This document shows positions 1 to 7,590 of a stretch of DNA of 64,000 nucleotides, piece after piece. Source of the DNA: Achromobacter sp. UMC46 (GTDB lineage: Bacteria > Pseudomonadota > Gammaproteobacteria > Burkholderiales > Burkholderiaceae_B); the NCBI RefSeq assembly GCF_014170335.1, contig NZ_LZZS01000004.1, forward strand, positions 310,001-374,000. Reading direction: 5' to 3'. Within the stretch, counting starts at the first letter, position 1; each line of letters begins with the position of its first letter. Below the pieces are notes generated by a model. It did not search any database. It was given only the letters and a program-made list of their open reading frames with translations, and had not been told where the DNA came from. The translations under genes were made by a program, and so were the position numbers.

Positions 1-1
1 G

Positions 2-166
2 CCGCCCGTCGGCGTCGACCTGATGGCCGCGTGCAAGATCGGCGGCATCAACATGATGCAGACGCTGCGCCCACTGTCGTGGATGATGCTGGCGATGACC
101 GCCGTCATGCTGCTGCTGACGTTTGTCCCTGAACTGGTGCTGTTCCTGCCGAGGCACGTGCAATGA
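2..166 (+). CDS. TRAP transporter large permease (DctM-type), C-terminal fragment
   Basis: Only the last 54 codons are inside the window. The frame reads PPVGVDLMAACKIGGI near its start and ends with a hydrophobic helix followed by PELVLFLPRHVQ and TGA. This is the usual end of a TRAP large membrane subunit (DctM/SiaM family): a conserved PPVG loop, one last transmembrane helix, and a short tail ending near FLP. These 12-13-helix inner-membrane proteins drive Na+-coupled uptake of organic acids delivered by a periplasmic receptor, which must lie upstream of the window. The stop overlaps the next start by 4 bases (ATGA), so the transporter is probably translationally coupled to the lyase-like gene behind it and may import the substrate of this operon. 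Confidence 0.8.
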   Translation, partial: PPVGVDLMAACKIGGINMMQTLRPLSWMMLAMTAVMLLLTFVPELVLFLPRHVQ

Positions 167-1092
167 CCCCTACCGCTTATCACCGCCGCCCCGCGCCGCT
201 GCGCCGCAGCTGGATGTTCGTGCCGGGCCTGGATGCGGCCGCGCACGCCGCGGGCCTGGCCAGCGGCACCGATGCCCTGGTCGCCGACCTGGAAGAATTC
301 ACCGCGCCGCCCGAACGGCCGGCGGCGCGCCCGCGCATCGCCGCGCTGTTCGCCGACTGCCGCGCCCGGGGCGTGGTGGCCGCCGTGCGCATCAACAAGC
401 TGGAAGACGACGGCTTGGAAGACCTGCGCGGCGTGATGCCCGGCGCGCCGGACGCGGTGTTCCTGCCCCATGCCGAAAGCGCCGCGCAGATCCTTGCGCT
501 GGACGCGGCCATCACCGCCCTGGAAGGCCAATTGGGCTTGCCGGCAGGCAGCACCGAGATCGTGCCCACGCTGGAGTCGGCGCTGGGGCTGGTGCGCGCC
601 TATGACATCCTGACTGCCAGCCCGCGCGTGTCCGCCTGCCTGCTGGCGGCCGAAGACCTGACCGCCAGCCTGGGCGCCGAACGCGGCAAGGACGGCATCG
701 AACTGCACGCCGTGCGCGCCCGCTTCCTGGTGGACTGCACGGCGGCGGGCTGCGTTCCGATCGACTGCCCGTTCAACTACCGCGACTTGCCTGCGTTGGA
801 AACGGACCTGCGCTGGGCGCGCCGGCTGGGCCTGAAATCCAAATGCGCGACCGTGGCCGAACAGGTCCCGCTGATCCACGCGGTGTTTACGCCCGGCGCC
901 GCCGAGGTGGCCGCCGCCCGCGACTGCATGGCCCGCTTCGATGCCCAGCGGGCCGGCCGCCACGACGCCGAACGCATCGATCCCCCCACTTACAACACTG
1001 CGCGCCGCCTGCTGGCGCGCCATGACCAATTCGAACGATGGGACGCCGGGCGCCGTACGCAGGCCGTTCCGCAACAAGGAGACTCCGCATGA
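163..1092 (+). CDS. HpcH/HpaI aldolase / citrate lyase beta-subunit-like (CitE family)
   Basis: A 309-residue soluble protein with the CitE/HpcH TIM-barrel pattern. It opens with SWMFVPGLD (about 16-24), where CitE-like proteins read R(S/T)xLFVPG. Arg77 (AAVRIN) sits where the family contacts the substrate carboxylate, Glu138 (PTLESALG) and Asp165 (AAEDLTASLG) are the expected Mg ligands, and a Pro-Phe pair follows in CPFNYRD. The family cleaves or forms C-C bonds in acyl-CoA or free 2-oxo/hydroxy acids (malyl-CoA, citramalyl-CoA, 4-hydroxy-2-oxo acids). It begins inside the TRAP permease stop and ends overlapping the ThDP enzyme start (ATGA both times), so it is part of one transcript. The fold is clear; the substrate is not, and I infer only a role in breaking down the acid imported by the TRAP system. 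Confidence 0.8.
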   Translation: MTPTAYHRRPAPLRRSWMFVPGLDAAAHAAGLASGTDALVADLEEFTAPPERPAARPRIAALFADCRARGVVAAVRINKLEDDGLEDLRGVMPGAPDAVFLPHAESAAQILALDAAITALEGQLGLPAGSTEIVPTLESALGLVRAYDILTASPRVSACLLAAEDLTASLGAERGKDGIELHAVRARFLVDCTAAGCVPIDCPFNYRDLPALETDLRWARRLGLKSKCATVAEQVPLIHAVFTPGAAEVAAARDCMARFDAQRAGRHDAERIDPPTYNTARRLLARHDQFERWDAGRRTQAVPQQGDSA

Positions 1093-2801
1093 CGTCAGCC
1101 GCATTACCCGAACGCAATGGCGGTCAGATCCTGATGCAGCAATTGCGCATCCATGGCGCGCGCCGCGTGTTCATGATTCCCGGTGAAAGCTATCTGCCCT
1201 GCATCGACGCGCTGAATGAGCACACCGACGCCATCGAGCCCGTCGTCTGCCGCCAGGAAAGCGGCGCGGCGTATATGGCCGAGGCCTATGGCAAACTGAC
1301 CGGCGAGCCCGGCATCTGCTTCGTGACCCGCGGTCCGGGCGCCACCAACGCCAGCATCGGCGTGCACACCGCCTACCAGGACTCCACGCCGATGATCCTG
1401 TTCGTCGGCCAGGTCGGCAACGATTTCATGGAGCGCGAAGCCTTCCAGGAAATCGACTACCGCCGCATGTTCGGCCAGATGGCCAAGTGGGTCGCGCAGA
1501 TCGACCGCACCGACCGCATCCCCGAGTACATTTCCCGCGCGTTCGCGGTCGCCACCAGCGGCCGGCCCGGCCCCGTCGTGCTGGCGCTGCCGGAAGACAC
1601 GCTGTGGGGCACCGCCCGCGTGGCGGACCTGCCGCATTATCCGCGCGTGCACAGCCACCCTGGCGCCGCCGACCTGGCACGCATGACGCAACTGCTGGAC
1701 GCGGCCGAACGCCCCTTCCTGCTGCTGGGCGGCAACGGCTGGCACCAGACCGCCATCGACCAGATCGCCGGTTTCGCCGAACGCTTCGAACTGCCCGTGG
1801 GCACCGCGTGGCGCCGCCTGGAATGCTTCGACCAGCGCCACCCCAACGCCGCCGGGCACGTCGGCTGGGCCATGACGCCCGCGCTGCGCCAACGGCTGCG
1901 CGACGCCGATCTGGTGCTGGCCGTGGGCACGCGCCTGGGCGAAGCCACCACCGAAGGTTATACCGTCATCGAAAGCCCGCTGCCGCGCCAGAAGCTGATC
2001 CACGTCTACCCCGATGCCGCCGAACTGGGGCGCGTGTTTTCCCCCACGCAGGCCATCGTGGCCGACGTGGCCAGCTTTGCCGCCGGCGTGGCCGCGCTGG
2101 TCCCCGGCCACGCCACGCCGCGCGGCGACGCCGTGCGCGCCGCGCACCAGGAACTGGCCGACAGCCTGGCGCCATTGCCGTCGCCCGGCCCCATGAGCCT
2201 GGACGCGGCCGCCGCCTATGTCGACGCGCACGTTCCTGCGGACGCCTGCATCACCGTGGGCGCCGGCAACTACGCGCTGTACCCGCACCGCTACCGCCGC
2301 TACACCGGCCCGGGCACCAGCCTGACCCCCACGGTCGGCTCCATGGGCTACGGCCTGCCCGCCGCCTTGTCGGCCAAGCTGGAAGACCGCCAGCGCACCG
2401 TCGTCTGCTACGCAGGAGACGGCTGCTTCCAGATGAACATGCAGGAGCTCGGCGTGGCCCTGCAGTACAAGCTGGGCGTCGTGGTCTTGGTGTTCAACAA
2501 CGGCATCTGGGGCACCATCCGTGCGCACCAGGAACGCGAATTCCCGGCGCGCACCATCGCGCTCGGCTTCGAAAACCCCGATTTCACGCAGATCATCCGC
2601 GGCTACGGCGGCCATGGCGAAGCCGTCGACACCACGGCGGATTTCGGCCCGGCTTTCGAGCGCGCGCTGGCCTTCGCGCAGGAACACAGCATGCCCGCGC
2701 TGCTGGAAATCCGCTACGACGCCGACGGCATCGCGCCGGGCGAAACGCTGATGGGCATCCGCGAAGCCGCCCAGGCCCGCATCGCCCGCAGCGGACATTG
2801 A
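1089..2801 (+). CDS. ThDP-dependent enzyme, acetolactate synthase large-subunit-like
   Basis: A 570-residue thiamine-diphosphate enzyme with three domains. The N-terminal PYR domain has catalytic Glu57 (CRQESGAAYMAEAYGK) and the RGPGATNA loop. A central FAD/nucleotide-fold domain follows. The C-terminal PP domain has GDG at about 443-445 and NN about 28 residues later (VLVFNNGIWG), the Mg-ThDP signature. I chose the ATG at 1089 because it overlaps the previous stop (ATGA) and follows AAGGAGA; an upstream ATG at 1038 would intrude on the lyase gene. No small regulatory subunit is adjacent, which argues against a housekeeping IlvB role. Catabolic relatives act on oxalyl-CoA, sulfoacetaldehyde, glyoxylate or 2-oxo acids. 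With lyase, carbamoylase and aldehyde dehydrogenase neighbours, decarboxylation of a 2-oxo acid to an aldehyde is a reasonable inference. A second family member lies at 7591-9282. Confidence 0.85.
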   Translation: MTSAALPERNGGQILMQQLRIHGARRVFMIPGESYLPCIDALNEHTDAIEPVVCRQESGAAYMAEAYGKLTGEPGICFVTRGPGATNASIGVHTAYQDSTPMILFVGQVGNDFMEREAFQEIDYRRMFGQMAKWVAQIDRTDRIPEYISRAFAVATSGRPGPVVLALPEDTLWGTARVADLPHYPRVHSHPGAADLARMTQLLDAAERPFLLLGGNGWHQTAIDQIAGFAERFELPVGTAWRRLECFDQRHPNAAGHVGWAMTPALRQRLRDADLVLAVGTRLGEATTEGYTVIESPLPRQKLIHVYPDAAELGRVFSPTQAIVADVASFAAGVAALVPGHATPRGDAVRAAHQELADSLAPLPSPGPMSLDAAAAYVDAHVPADACITVGAGNYALYPHRYRRYTGPGTSLTPTVGSMGYGLPAALSAKLEDRQRTVVCYAGDGCFQMNMQELGVALQYKLGVVVLVFNNGIWGTIRAHQEREFPARTIALGFENPDFTQIIRGYGGHGEAVDTTADFGPAFERALAFAQEHSMPALLEIRYDADGIAPGETLMGIREAAQARIARSGH

Positions 2802-2817
2802 ACCAGGACCGACAACG

Positions 2818-4065
2818 ATGACGACGATTTCAATCAATGGACAGCGGCTGTGGCAGTCGCTGATGGACCTGGCGCGGATCGGCGCCACGCCCAAAGGCGG
2901 CAACTGCCGCCTGGCGCTGACGGCGCTGGACGGTCAAGGGCGCGACCTGGTCACGGGCTGGATGCGCCAGGCAGGCATGACGTTGCGCGTAGACCAGGTG
3001 GGCAACATCTTCGCCCGCCGCGCCGGCCGCGACAACGGCTTGCCGCCCGTCATGACCGGCAGCCACATCGACACCCAGCCCACCGGCGGCAAGTTCGACG
3101 GCTGCTATGGCGTGCTGGCCGGTCTGGAAGTCATGCGTACCCTGAACGACCACGGCGTGGTCACCGAGGCGCCGCTGGAAGTGGCTATCTGGACCAACGA
3201 GGAAGGCTCACGCTTTCTGCCGGTGATGATGGGTTCGGGCGTCTTTGCGGGCAAATTCCCGTTGGAAACCGCGCTGAACGCCCGCGACCACGACGGCAAG
3301 TCGGTGGCCGACGAGTTGGCCGCCATCGGCTACGCCGGCCCGGATGCCGTGGGCGGACGCCCGGTCGGCGCCTATTTCGAGGCGCACATCGAACAAGGCC
3401 CGATCCTGGAGCATGAAGAAAAAGTGGTCGGCGTCGTGACCGGATCGCTGGGCGTGCGCTGGTACGACGTCGTCGTGACCGGCATGGAAATGCACGCCGG
3501 CCCCACGCCCATGCCGATCCGCAAGGATGCGTTGTACGCCGCCACGTTCCTGCTGCAATCCGTCGTCGGCATCGCCAACGACAATCAGCCCAACGGCCGC
3601 GGCACCGTCGGCGAAATCCATGCGCACCCGGGTTCGCGCAACGTCATTCCCGGTCAGGTTCGCTTTACCGTCGACCTGCGCCACGAAGACGAGGCCACCC
3701 TGACGCAGATGGATGCGCGCTGGCTGGCCGCTTGCACGGACGTGGCCGAGCGCCACGGGGTGACCGTGGACGTCAAGCAAGTCCAATACTTCCCGCCCAC
3801 CCCGTTCGATCCGGACCTGATCGGTAAAGTCCGCCACGGCGCGGTGCGTCGAGGCCTGGCCGCCATGGACATCGTGACGGGCGCGGGCCACGACGCCGTC
3901 TACATGGCCAGCGTCACGCCCACCGCCATGATCTTCGTGCCGTGCAAGGACGGCGTAAGCCACAACGAAATCGAAGACGCCAAGCCCACGGACCTGGAAG
4001 CCGGCTGCAACGTGCTGCTGGACGCCATGGTCGCGCGCGCCAACCCTCCCGGAGAGCAAGCATGA
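2818..4065 (+). CDS. Zn-dependent M20-family hydrolase (N-carbamoyl-L-amino acid hydrolase / allantoate amidohydrolase type)
   Basis: A 415-residue cytosolic amidohydrolase of the carbamoylase branch of peptidase family M20/M28. Metal ligands are visible as His83 and Asp94 (GSHIDTQPTGG then KFDGCYG), the Glu pair in WTNEEGSRF (about 128-129), a His in AHIEQGPIL (about 193) and a late His in GAGHDAVYM. The SHxDTxxxGGxFDG and EExxRF patterns separate this branch (AmaB, beta-ureidopropionase, allantoate amidohydrolase) from true aminopeptidases. A dimerisation lid domain fills roughly residues 210-330. The family removes a carbamoyl group from N-carbamoyl amino acids or ureido acids, releasing CO2 and ammonia. 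It lies 16 bases after the ThDP gene and overlaps the aldehyde dehydrogenase by ATGA. The operon therefore probably handles a nitrogen-containing substrate, but the exact one is unknown. Confidence 0.85.
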   Translation: MTTISINGQRLWQSLMDLARIGATPKGGNCRLALTALDGQGRDLVTGWMRQAGMTLRVDQVGNIFARRAGRDNGLPPVMTGSHIDTQPTGGKFDGCYGVLAGLEVMRTLNDHGVVTEAPLEVAIWTNEEGSRFLPVMMGSGVFAGKFPLETALNARDHDGKSVADELAAIGYAGPDAVGGRPVGAYFEAHIEQGPILEHEEKVVGVVTGSLGVRWYDVVVTGMEMHAGPTPMPIRKDALYAATFLLQSVVGIANDNQPNGRGTVGEIHAHPGSRNVIPGQVRFTVDLRHEDEATLTQMDARWLAACTDVAERHGVTVDVKQVQYFPPTPFDPDLIGKVRHGAVRRGLAAMDIVTGAGHDAVYMASVTPTAMIFVPCKDGVSHNEIEDAKPTDLEAGCNVLLDAMVARANPPGEQA

Positions 4066-5561
4066 GCCACCACGATTCCGCCTACTGGCACGCCCGTGCC
4101 GCCGAACTTCGCTTCAATGGGCAGGCCTACATCGACGGCGCCTATTGCGACGCCGCCGACGGCGCGACGTTTCCCGCGTCCAGCCCCATCGACGGGCGCA
4201 AGCTGGCCGATGTGGCCGCCTGCGGCCAGGCCGATGTGGACCGCGCCGTGCAGGCCGCGCGCCGCGCTTTCGAGGCTGGCGTCTGGAGCGGGCTGGCGCC
4301 GCGCCAACGCAAGGCGCGCCTGCTGCGCCTGGCCGCCTTGATCGACCAGCACACCGAAGAGCTCGCGCTGCTGGAAACGCTGGACATGGGCAAGCCCATC
4401 CGCGACGCGCTGGCCTTCGACGTGCCGGAGACGGCCCGCTGCTACGCCTGGTACGCCGAAGCCATCGACAAGATCTACGACGAGATCGCGCCGACCGGCC
4501 CCGACGCGCTGGCCACCATCACCCGCGAACCCCTGGGCGTGGTCGCGGCCGTGGTGCCGTGGAACTACCCGTTGATGATGGCGGCCTGGAAAGTCGCGCC
4601 GGCGCTGGCCGCCGGCAACAGCGTCATCCTGAAACCGGCGGAACAGGCCTCGCTGTCATCCATCCGGCTGGCGTCGCTGGCTGAAGAGGCCGGCATCCCC
4701 GCCGGCGTCTTCAGCGTCGTGCCCGGACTGGGCGCGGTAGCCGGCCAGGCGCTGGGCCTGCACCCGGACGTGGACTGCGTGGCCTTCACCGGCTCCACCG
4801 CCACGGGCAAGCGCTTCATGACGTACTCCGGCGAATCGAACCTGAAGCGCGTGTGGCTGGAATGCGGCGGCAAGTCGCCCCACATCGTGTTCGACGACTG
4901 CCCGGACCTGGACCGCGCCGCCCAGGCCGCGGCGCTGGCCATCTTCTCGAACCAGGGCGAGGTCTGCATCGCCGGATCCCGCCTGTACGTGCAGGACGGC
5001 ATCTACGACGCCTTCATGGACAAGGTGGCCGCCTACGCCGCCGGCCTGCAGCCCGGCGACCCGCTGGATCCCACCACCGCCATGGGCGCGATGGTCGACG
5101 AACGCCAGATGCAGGGCGTACTGGCCCGCATCGCGGCCGGCCAGGCCGACGGCGCCTGCCTGCGGATGGGCGGCAAACAGGCCCGCAGCGCGACGGGCGG
5201 CTACTACATCGAGCCCACCATCTTCGATTGCGCCAGCCAGGACTCGGCCCTGGTGCGCGAAGAGATCTTCGGCCCCGTACTGGCTGCCCAGCGTTTCGCC
5301 ACCGAAGACGACGCCGTGCGCCTGGCCAACGATTCGGTCTATGGACTGGGCGCCGGCCTGTGGACGTCGAACCTGTCGCGGGCGCACCGCTTGTCGCGCC
5401 GCCTGCGCGCGGGCCTCGTCTGGGTCAACTGCTACGCCGACGGCGACATCACGGTGCCCTTCGGCGGCGTCAAGCAGTCGGGCTTCGGCCGCGACAAGTC
5501 CCTGCACGCGCTCGACAAGTATTCGGACCTGAAGACCACCTGGATCAGCCTGACGGTGTAA
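4062..5561 (+). CDS. NAD(P)+-dependent aldehyde dehydrogenase (PuuC-like)
   Basis: A 499-residue class I/II aldehyde dehydrogenase at full family length. The Rossmann part has PWNYP (about 166-170) and KPAEQAS; the oxyanion/general-base segment LECGGKSP carries Glu267, and the nucleophile is Cys302 in NQGEVCIAGSR. The C-terminus has the conserved FGPV and PFGGVKQSGFGRD segments. Sequence flavour resembles gamma-glutamyl-gamma-aminobutyraldehyde or betaine-aldehyde type enzymes, so an amino- or amido-aldehyde is a reasonable substrate guess. The ATG at 4062 was chosen because GGAGAGCAAGC precedes it and it overlaps the hydrolase stop (ATGA). It would oxidise an aldehyde made upstream, for example by the ThDP enzyme, to a carboxylate. 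It is the last tightly overlapping gene before a 210-base gap. Confidence 0.88.
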   Translation: MSHHDSAYWHARAAELRFNGQAYIDGAYCDAADGATFPASSPIDGRKLADVAACGQADVDRAVQAARRAFEAGVWSGLAPRQRKARLLRLAALIDQHTEELALLETLDMGKPIRDALAFDVPETARCYAWYAEAIDKIYDEIAPTGPDALATITREPLGVVAAVVPWNYPLMMAAWKVAPALAAGNSVILKPAEQASLSSIRLASLAEEAGIPAGVFSVVPGLGAVAGQALGLHPDVDCVAFTGSTATGKRFMTYSGESNLKRVWLECGGKSPHIVFDDCPDLDRAAQAAALAIFSNQGEVCIAGSRLYVQDGIYDAFMDKVAAYAAGLQPGDPLDPTTAMGAMVDERQMQGVLARIAAGQADGACLRMGGKQARSATGGYYIEPTIFDCASQDSALVREEIFGPVLAAQRFATEDDAVRLANDSVYGLGAGLWTSNLSRAHRLSRRLRAGLVWVNCYADGDITVPFGGVKQSGFGRDKSLHALDKYSDLKTTWISLTV

Positions 5562-5662
5562 CGATGCGCCACCTGGGCGGGAACCCTCCGGGCCGGATCC
5601 CCGGACGGCCCCGCCCATGCCGTTTCGCGCTATCTGCTTGGCCGCCCGGGCCATTGAACCCG

Positions 5663-5729
5663 CCTGCCCCTTGTGCCACCTTGAACGGCATTGGGGCAGG
5701 AAGAGGAGCCGGCCCCGATGCGGGCCGGC
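5663..5729. repeat. Two inverted repeats in the gap before the Bug receptor gene
   Basis: The 210-base gap 5562-5771 holds two GC-rich dyads: CCTGCCCC (5663-5670) paired with GGGGCAGG (5693-5700), and GCCGGCCC (5708-5715) paired with GGGCCGGC (5722-5729) around a 6-base loop. Neither has a following T run, so they are not classic intrinsic terminators. They may be mRNA hairpins that set different expression of the receptor relative to the enzymes. Nothing else recognisable is in the gap apart from a good GGAG site just before the receptor start. Confidence 0.5.
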
Positions 5730-5771
5730 GCCAGCGCGCTCCCGCCATGAAAAACATGACCGGAGACAACC

Positions 5772-6794
5772 ATGCGCAATCCCCCCGCCCTTGCCATTCC
5801 ACGCCGGCGCAGGCTGGCCATCGCGTTGGCGCTGGCAATGGCCGCCCCGCTGTGGGCCGTCAGCACGCAAGCGCCGGCCCAGGACGCCCCCTATCCCAGC
5901 AAGCCGGTCACCCTTCTGGTCGGCTTCCCGCCGGGCACCGCAACGGACACCGTCGCCCGGATGCTGAGCGAGCGGCTGGCCCAGCGCATGGGCCAGCAAT
6001 TCATCGTCGAAAACAAGCCGGGCGCGGGCGGCTCGATCGCCGCGGGCCTGGGCGCCCGCGCCAAGCCCGACGGGTATACGCTGATGATCGGCGCCTCGGC
6101 CCCCCAGGCGATCAATCCGCACGTCTATCCCAACCTGAACTACGACGCCCGCAAGGACTTCGCGCCCATCGGCTTGATCACCTGGCTGCCGTACCTGTTC
6201 GTCGTCAGCCCCGACAATCCCGCCCGGGACCTGAAGGGGTTCCTGGCCGCGGCGAAGGCCAAGCCGGGTCAACTGACCTACGCCACCACCGGCATTGGCA
6301 CGACCAGCCATCTGGTGACCGCGGTGCTGCTGTCCAAGGCCGGCGCCACCATGGTCCACGTGCCCTACAAGGGCAGCAGCCAGGCGCAGACCGACATCGT
6401 CGGCGGCCGCACCACCGCGACGTTCGACACGATGGTGTCCTCGCTGGCCATGGTGAAGTCGGGCCGGCTCAAGGCCCTGGCCGTCAGCACGCCCGAACGC
6501 GTCGCCATGCTGCCGGACGTGCCCACCGTGACCGAACAGGGTTTTCCGGGGTTCGACATGGGCGCCTGGCTGGGCCTGATCGCGCCCGCCGGCATTCCGC
6601 CCGCCATCCAGGACCGGCTGGCCCGCGAGATGAACGCCGTGCTGGCCGACCCGGCGGTGCGCGACAAGCTGGGCGACCTGGGCGCCCAGGTCCGCACCAC
6701 GCCCACGCCCGCCGCCTTCGGCGCCATGATGAAGTCCGAATACGAGTCGTGGGGCGCCATCGTCCGCGAATTCAATGTCAAAGCCACCGACTGA
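5772..6794 (+). CDS. Bug-family periplasmic receptor of a tripartite tricarboxylate transporter (TctC type)
   Basis: A 340-residue secreted protein. An Arg-rich n-region (about 10-15) and a hydrophobic stretch lead to a probable Ala-x-Ala cleavage near residue 37. The mature part starts with YPSKPVTLLVGFPPGTATD, the Bug pattern (YP.kPi.liVpf.pGg.tD), with the ENKPGAGGS loop at about 78 and PYKGSSQAQTD later. Bug receptors bind carboxylated solutes in a Venus-flytrap cleft, with main-chain and water contacts to the ligand carboxylates, and pass them to a TctAB membrane pair; no TctAB is encoded here, as is common for the many orphan Bug genes of Alcaligenaceae. Being in this operon, it probably senses or binds the operon substrate. 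GGAGACAACC precedes the ATG. Ligand unknown. Confidence 0.9.
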   Translation: MRNPPALAIPRRRRLAIALALAMAAPLWAVSTQAPAQDAPYPSKPVTLLVGFPPGTATDTVARMLSERLAQRMGQQFIVENKPGAGGSIAAGLGARAKPDGYTLMIGASAPQAINPHVYPNLNYDARKDFAPIGLITWLPYLFVVSPDNPARDLKGFLAAAKAKPGQLTYATTGIGTTSHLVTAVLLSKAGATMVHVPYKGSSQAQTDIVGGRTTATFDTMVSSLAMVKSGRLKALAVSTPERVAMLPDVPTVTEQGFPGFDMGAWLGLIAPAGIPPAIQDRLAREMNAVLADPAVRDKLGDLGAQVRTTPTPAAFGAMMKSEYESWGAIVREFNVKATD

Positions 6795-6807
6795 ACAGGA
6801 CACCGCG

Positions 6808-7560
6808 ATGCACGCCAGCCCCGACATGAGCCCGCAGGAACACGACACCCGCGTCCAATTGGCCGCCTGCTACCGATTGGTGTCGCACTTCGGCATGAGC
6901 GACCTGATCTACAACCACATCACCGCGCGCATCCCCGGCACGGACGATCACCTGCTGATCAACCCCTACGGCATGATGTATGACGAGATCACCGCGTCCA
7001 GCCTGGTCAAGATCGACCTGGCCGGCAATATCCTGAGCCCCTCGCCCACGGGATACGGCATCAATGCCGCGGGGTATGTGATCCACAGCGCGGTGCACGG
7101 CGCCCGCCCCGACGTGGGGTGCGTGATCCACACGCACACCCGCGCCGGCATGGCGGTGTCGGCGCTGAAGTGCGGTTTGCTGCCGCTGACGCAGACCGCC
7201 ATGCGCTTCGCCAAGATCCCGTACCACGACTACGAAAGCGTGGCCCTGGACTTGGGCGAGCGCGAACGCCTGGTGGCGGATCTGGGCGCGTCCGAAGCGA
7301 TGATCCTGCGCAACCATGGCCTGCTGGCCGCCGGCCCCACCATCGCCCAGGCGTTCAACTCCCTGTACTGGCTGGAGATGGCCTGCAAGGCGCAGGTGGA
7401 CGCGCTAAGCGCCAACCGGGAGCTTTGCCTGCCCCCGCCCGACGTCATCGAAAAAACGTGGCATCTGTATCAGCCCGCCACGCGCCGCCCGTTCGGCGAA
7501 CTGGAATGGCCGGCCATGCTGCGCCTGATGGACCGCAAGGACCCCAGCTACCGGGACTGA
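6808..7560 (+). CDS. Class II aldolase/adducin family protein
   Basis: A 250-residue soluble protein of the class II aldolase (AraD/FucA/adducin) fold. The zinc-binding histidines are clear: HTHTRAGMAVSALK (about residues 99-112) and a third His in RNHGLLAAG. The catalytic-side acidic residue lies in the NPYGMMYDEI segment. Bacterial members cleave phosphorylated sugars or decarboxylate/cleave 3-hydroxy acids. I chose the ATG at 6808, which follows ACAGGA and lies 13 bases after the receptor stop; an earlier in-frame ATG at 6775 would overlap that gene and has no ribosome site. It is the last gene of the operon and converges on the minus-strand ThDP gene 30 bases away. With the CitE-like lyase, this gives the operon two C-C-cleaving enzymes. 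Confidence 0.85.
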   Translation: MHASPDMSPQEHDTRVQLAACYRLVSHFGMSDLIYNHITARIPGTDDHLLINPYGMMYDEITASSLVKIDLAGNILSPSPTGYGINAAGYVIHSAVHGARPDVGCVIHTHTRAGMAVSALKCGLLPLTQTAMRFAKIPYHDYESVALDLGERERLVADLGASEAMILRNHGLLAAGPTIAQAFNSLYWLEMACKAQVDALSANRELCLPPPDVIEKTWHLYQPATRRPFGELEWPAMLRLMDRKDPSYRD

Positions 7561-7590
7561 CGGGCCACGGGGGGGCTGCCGGGGGCAGGC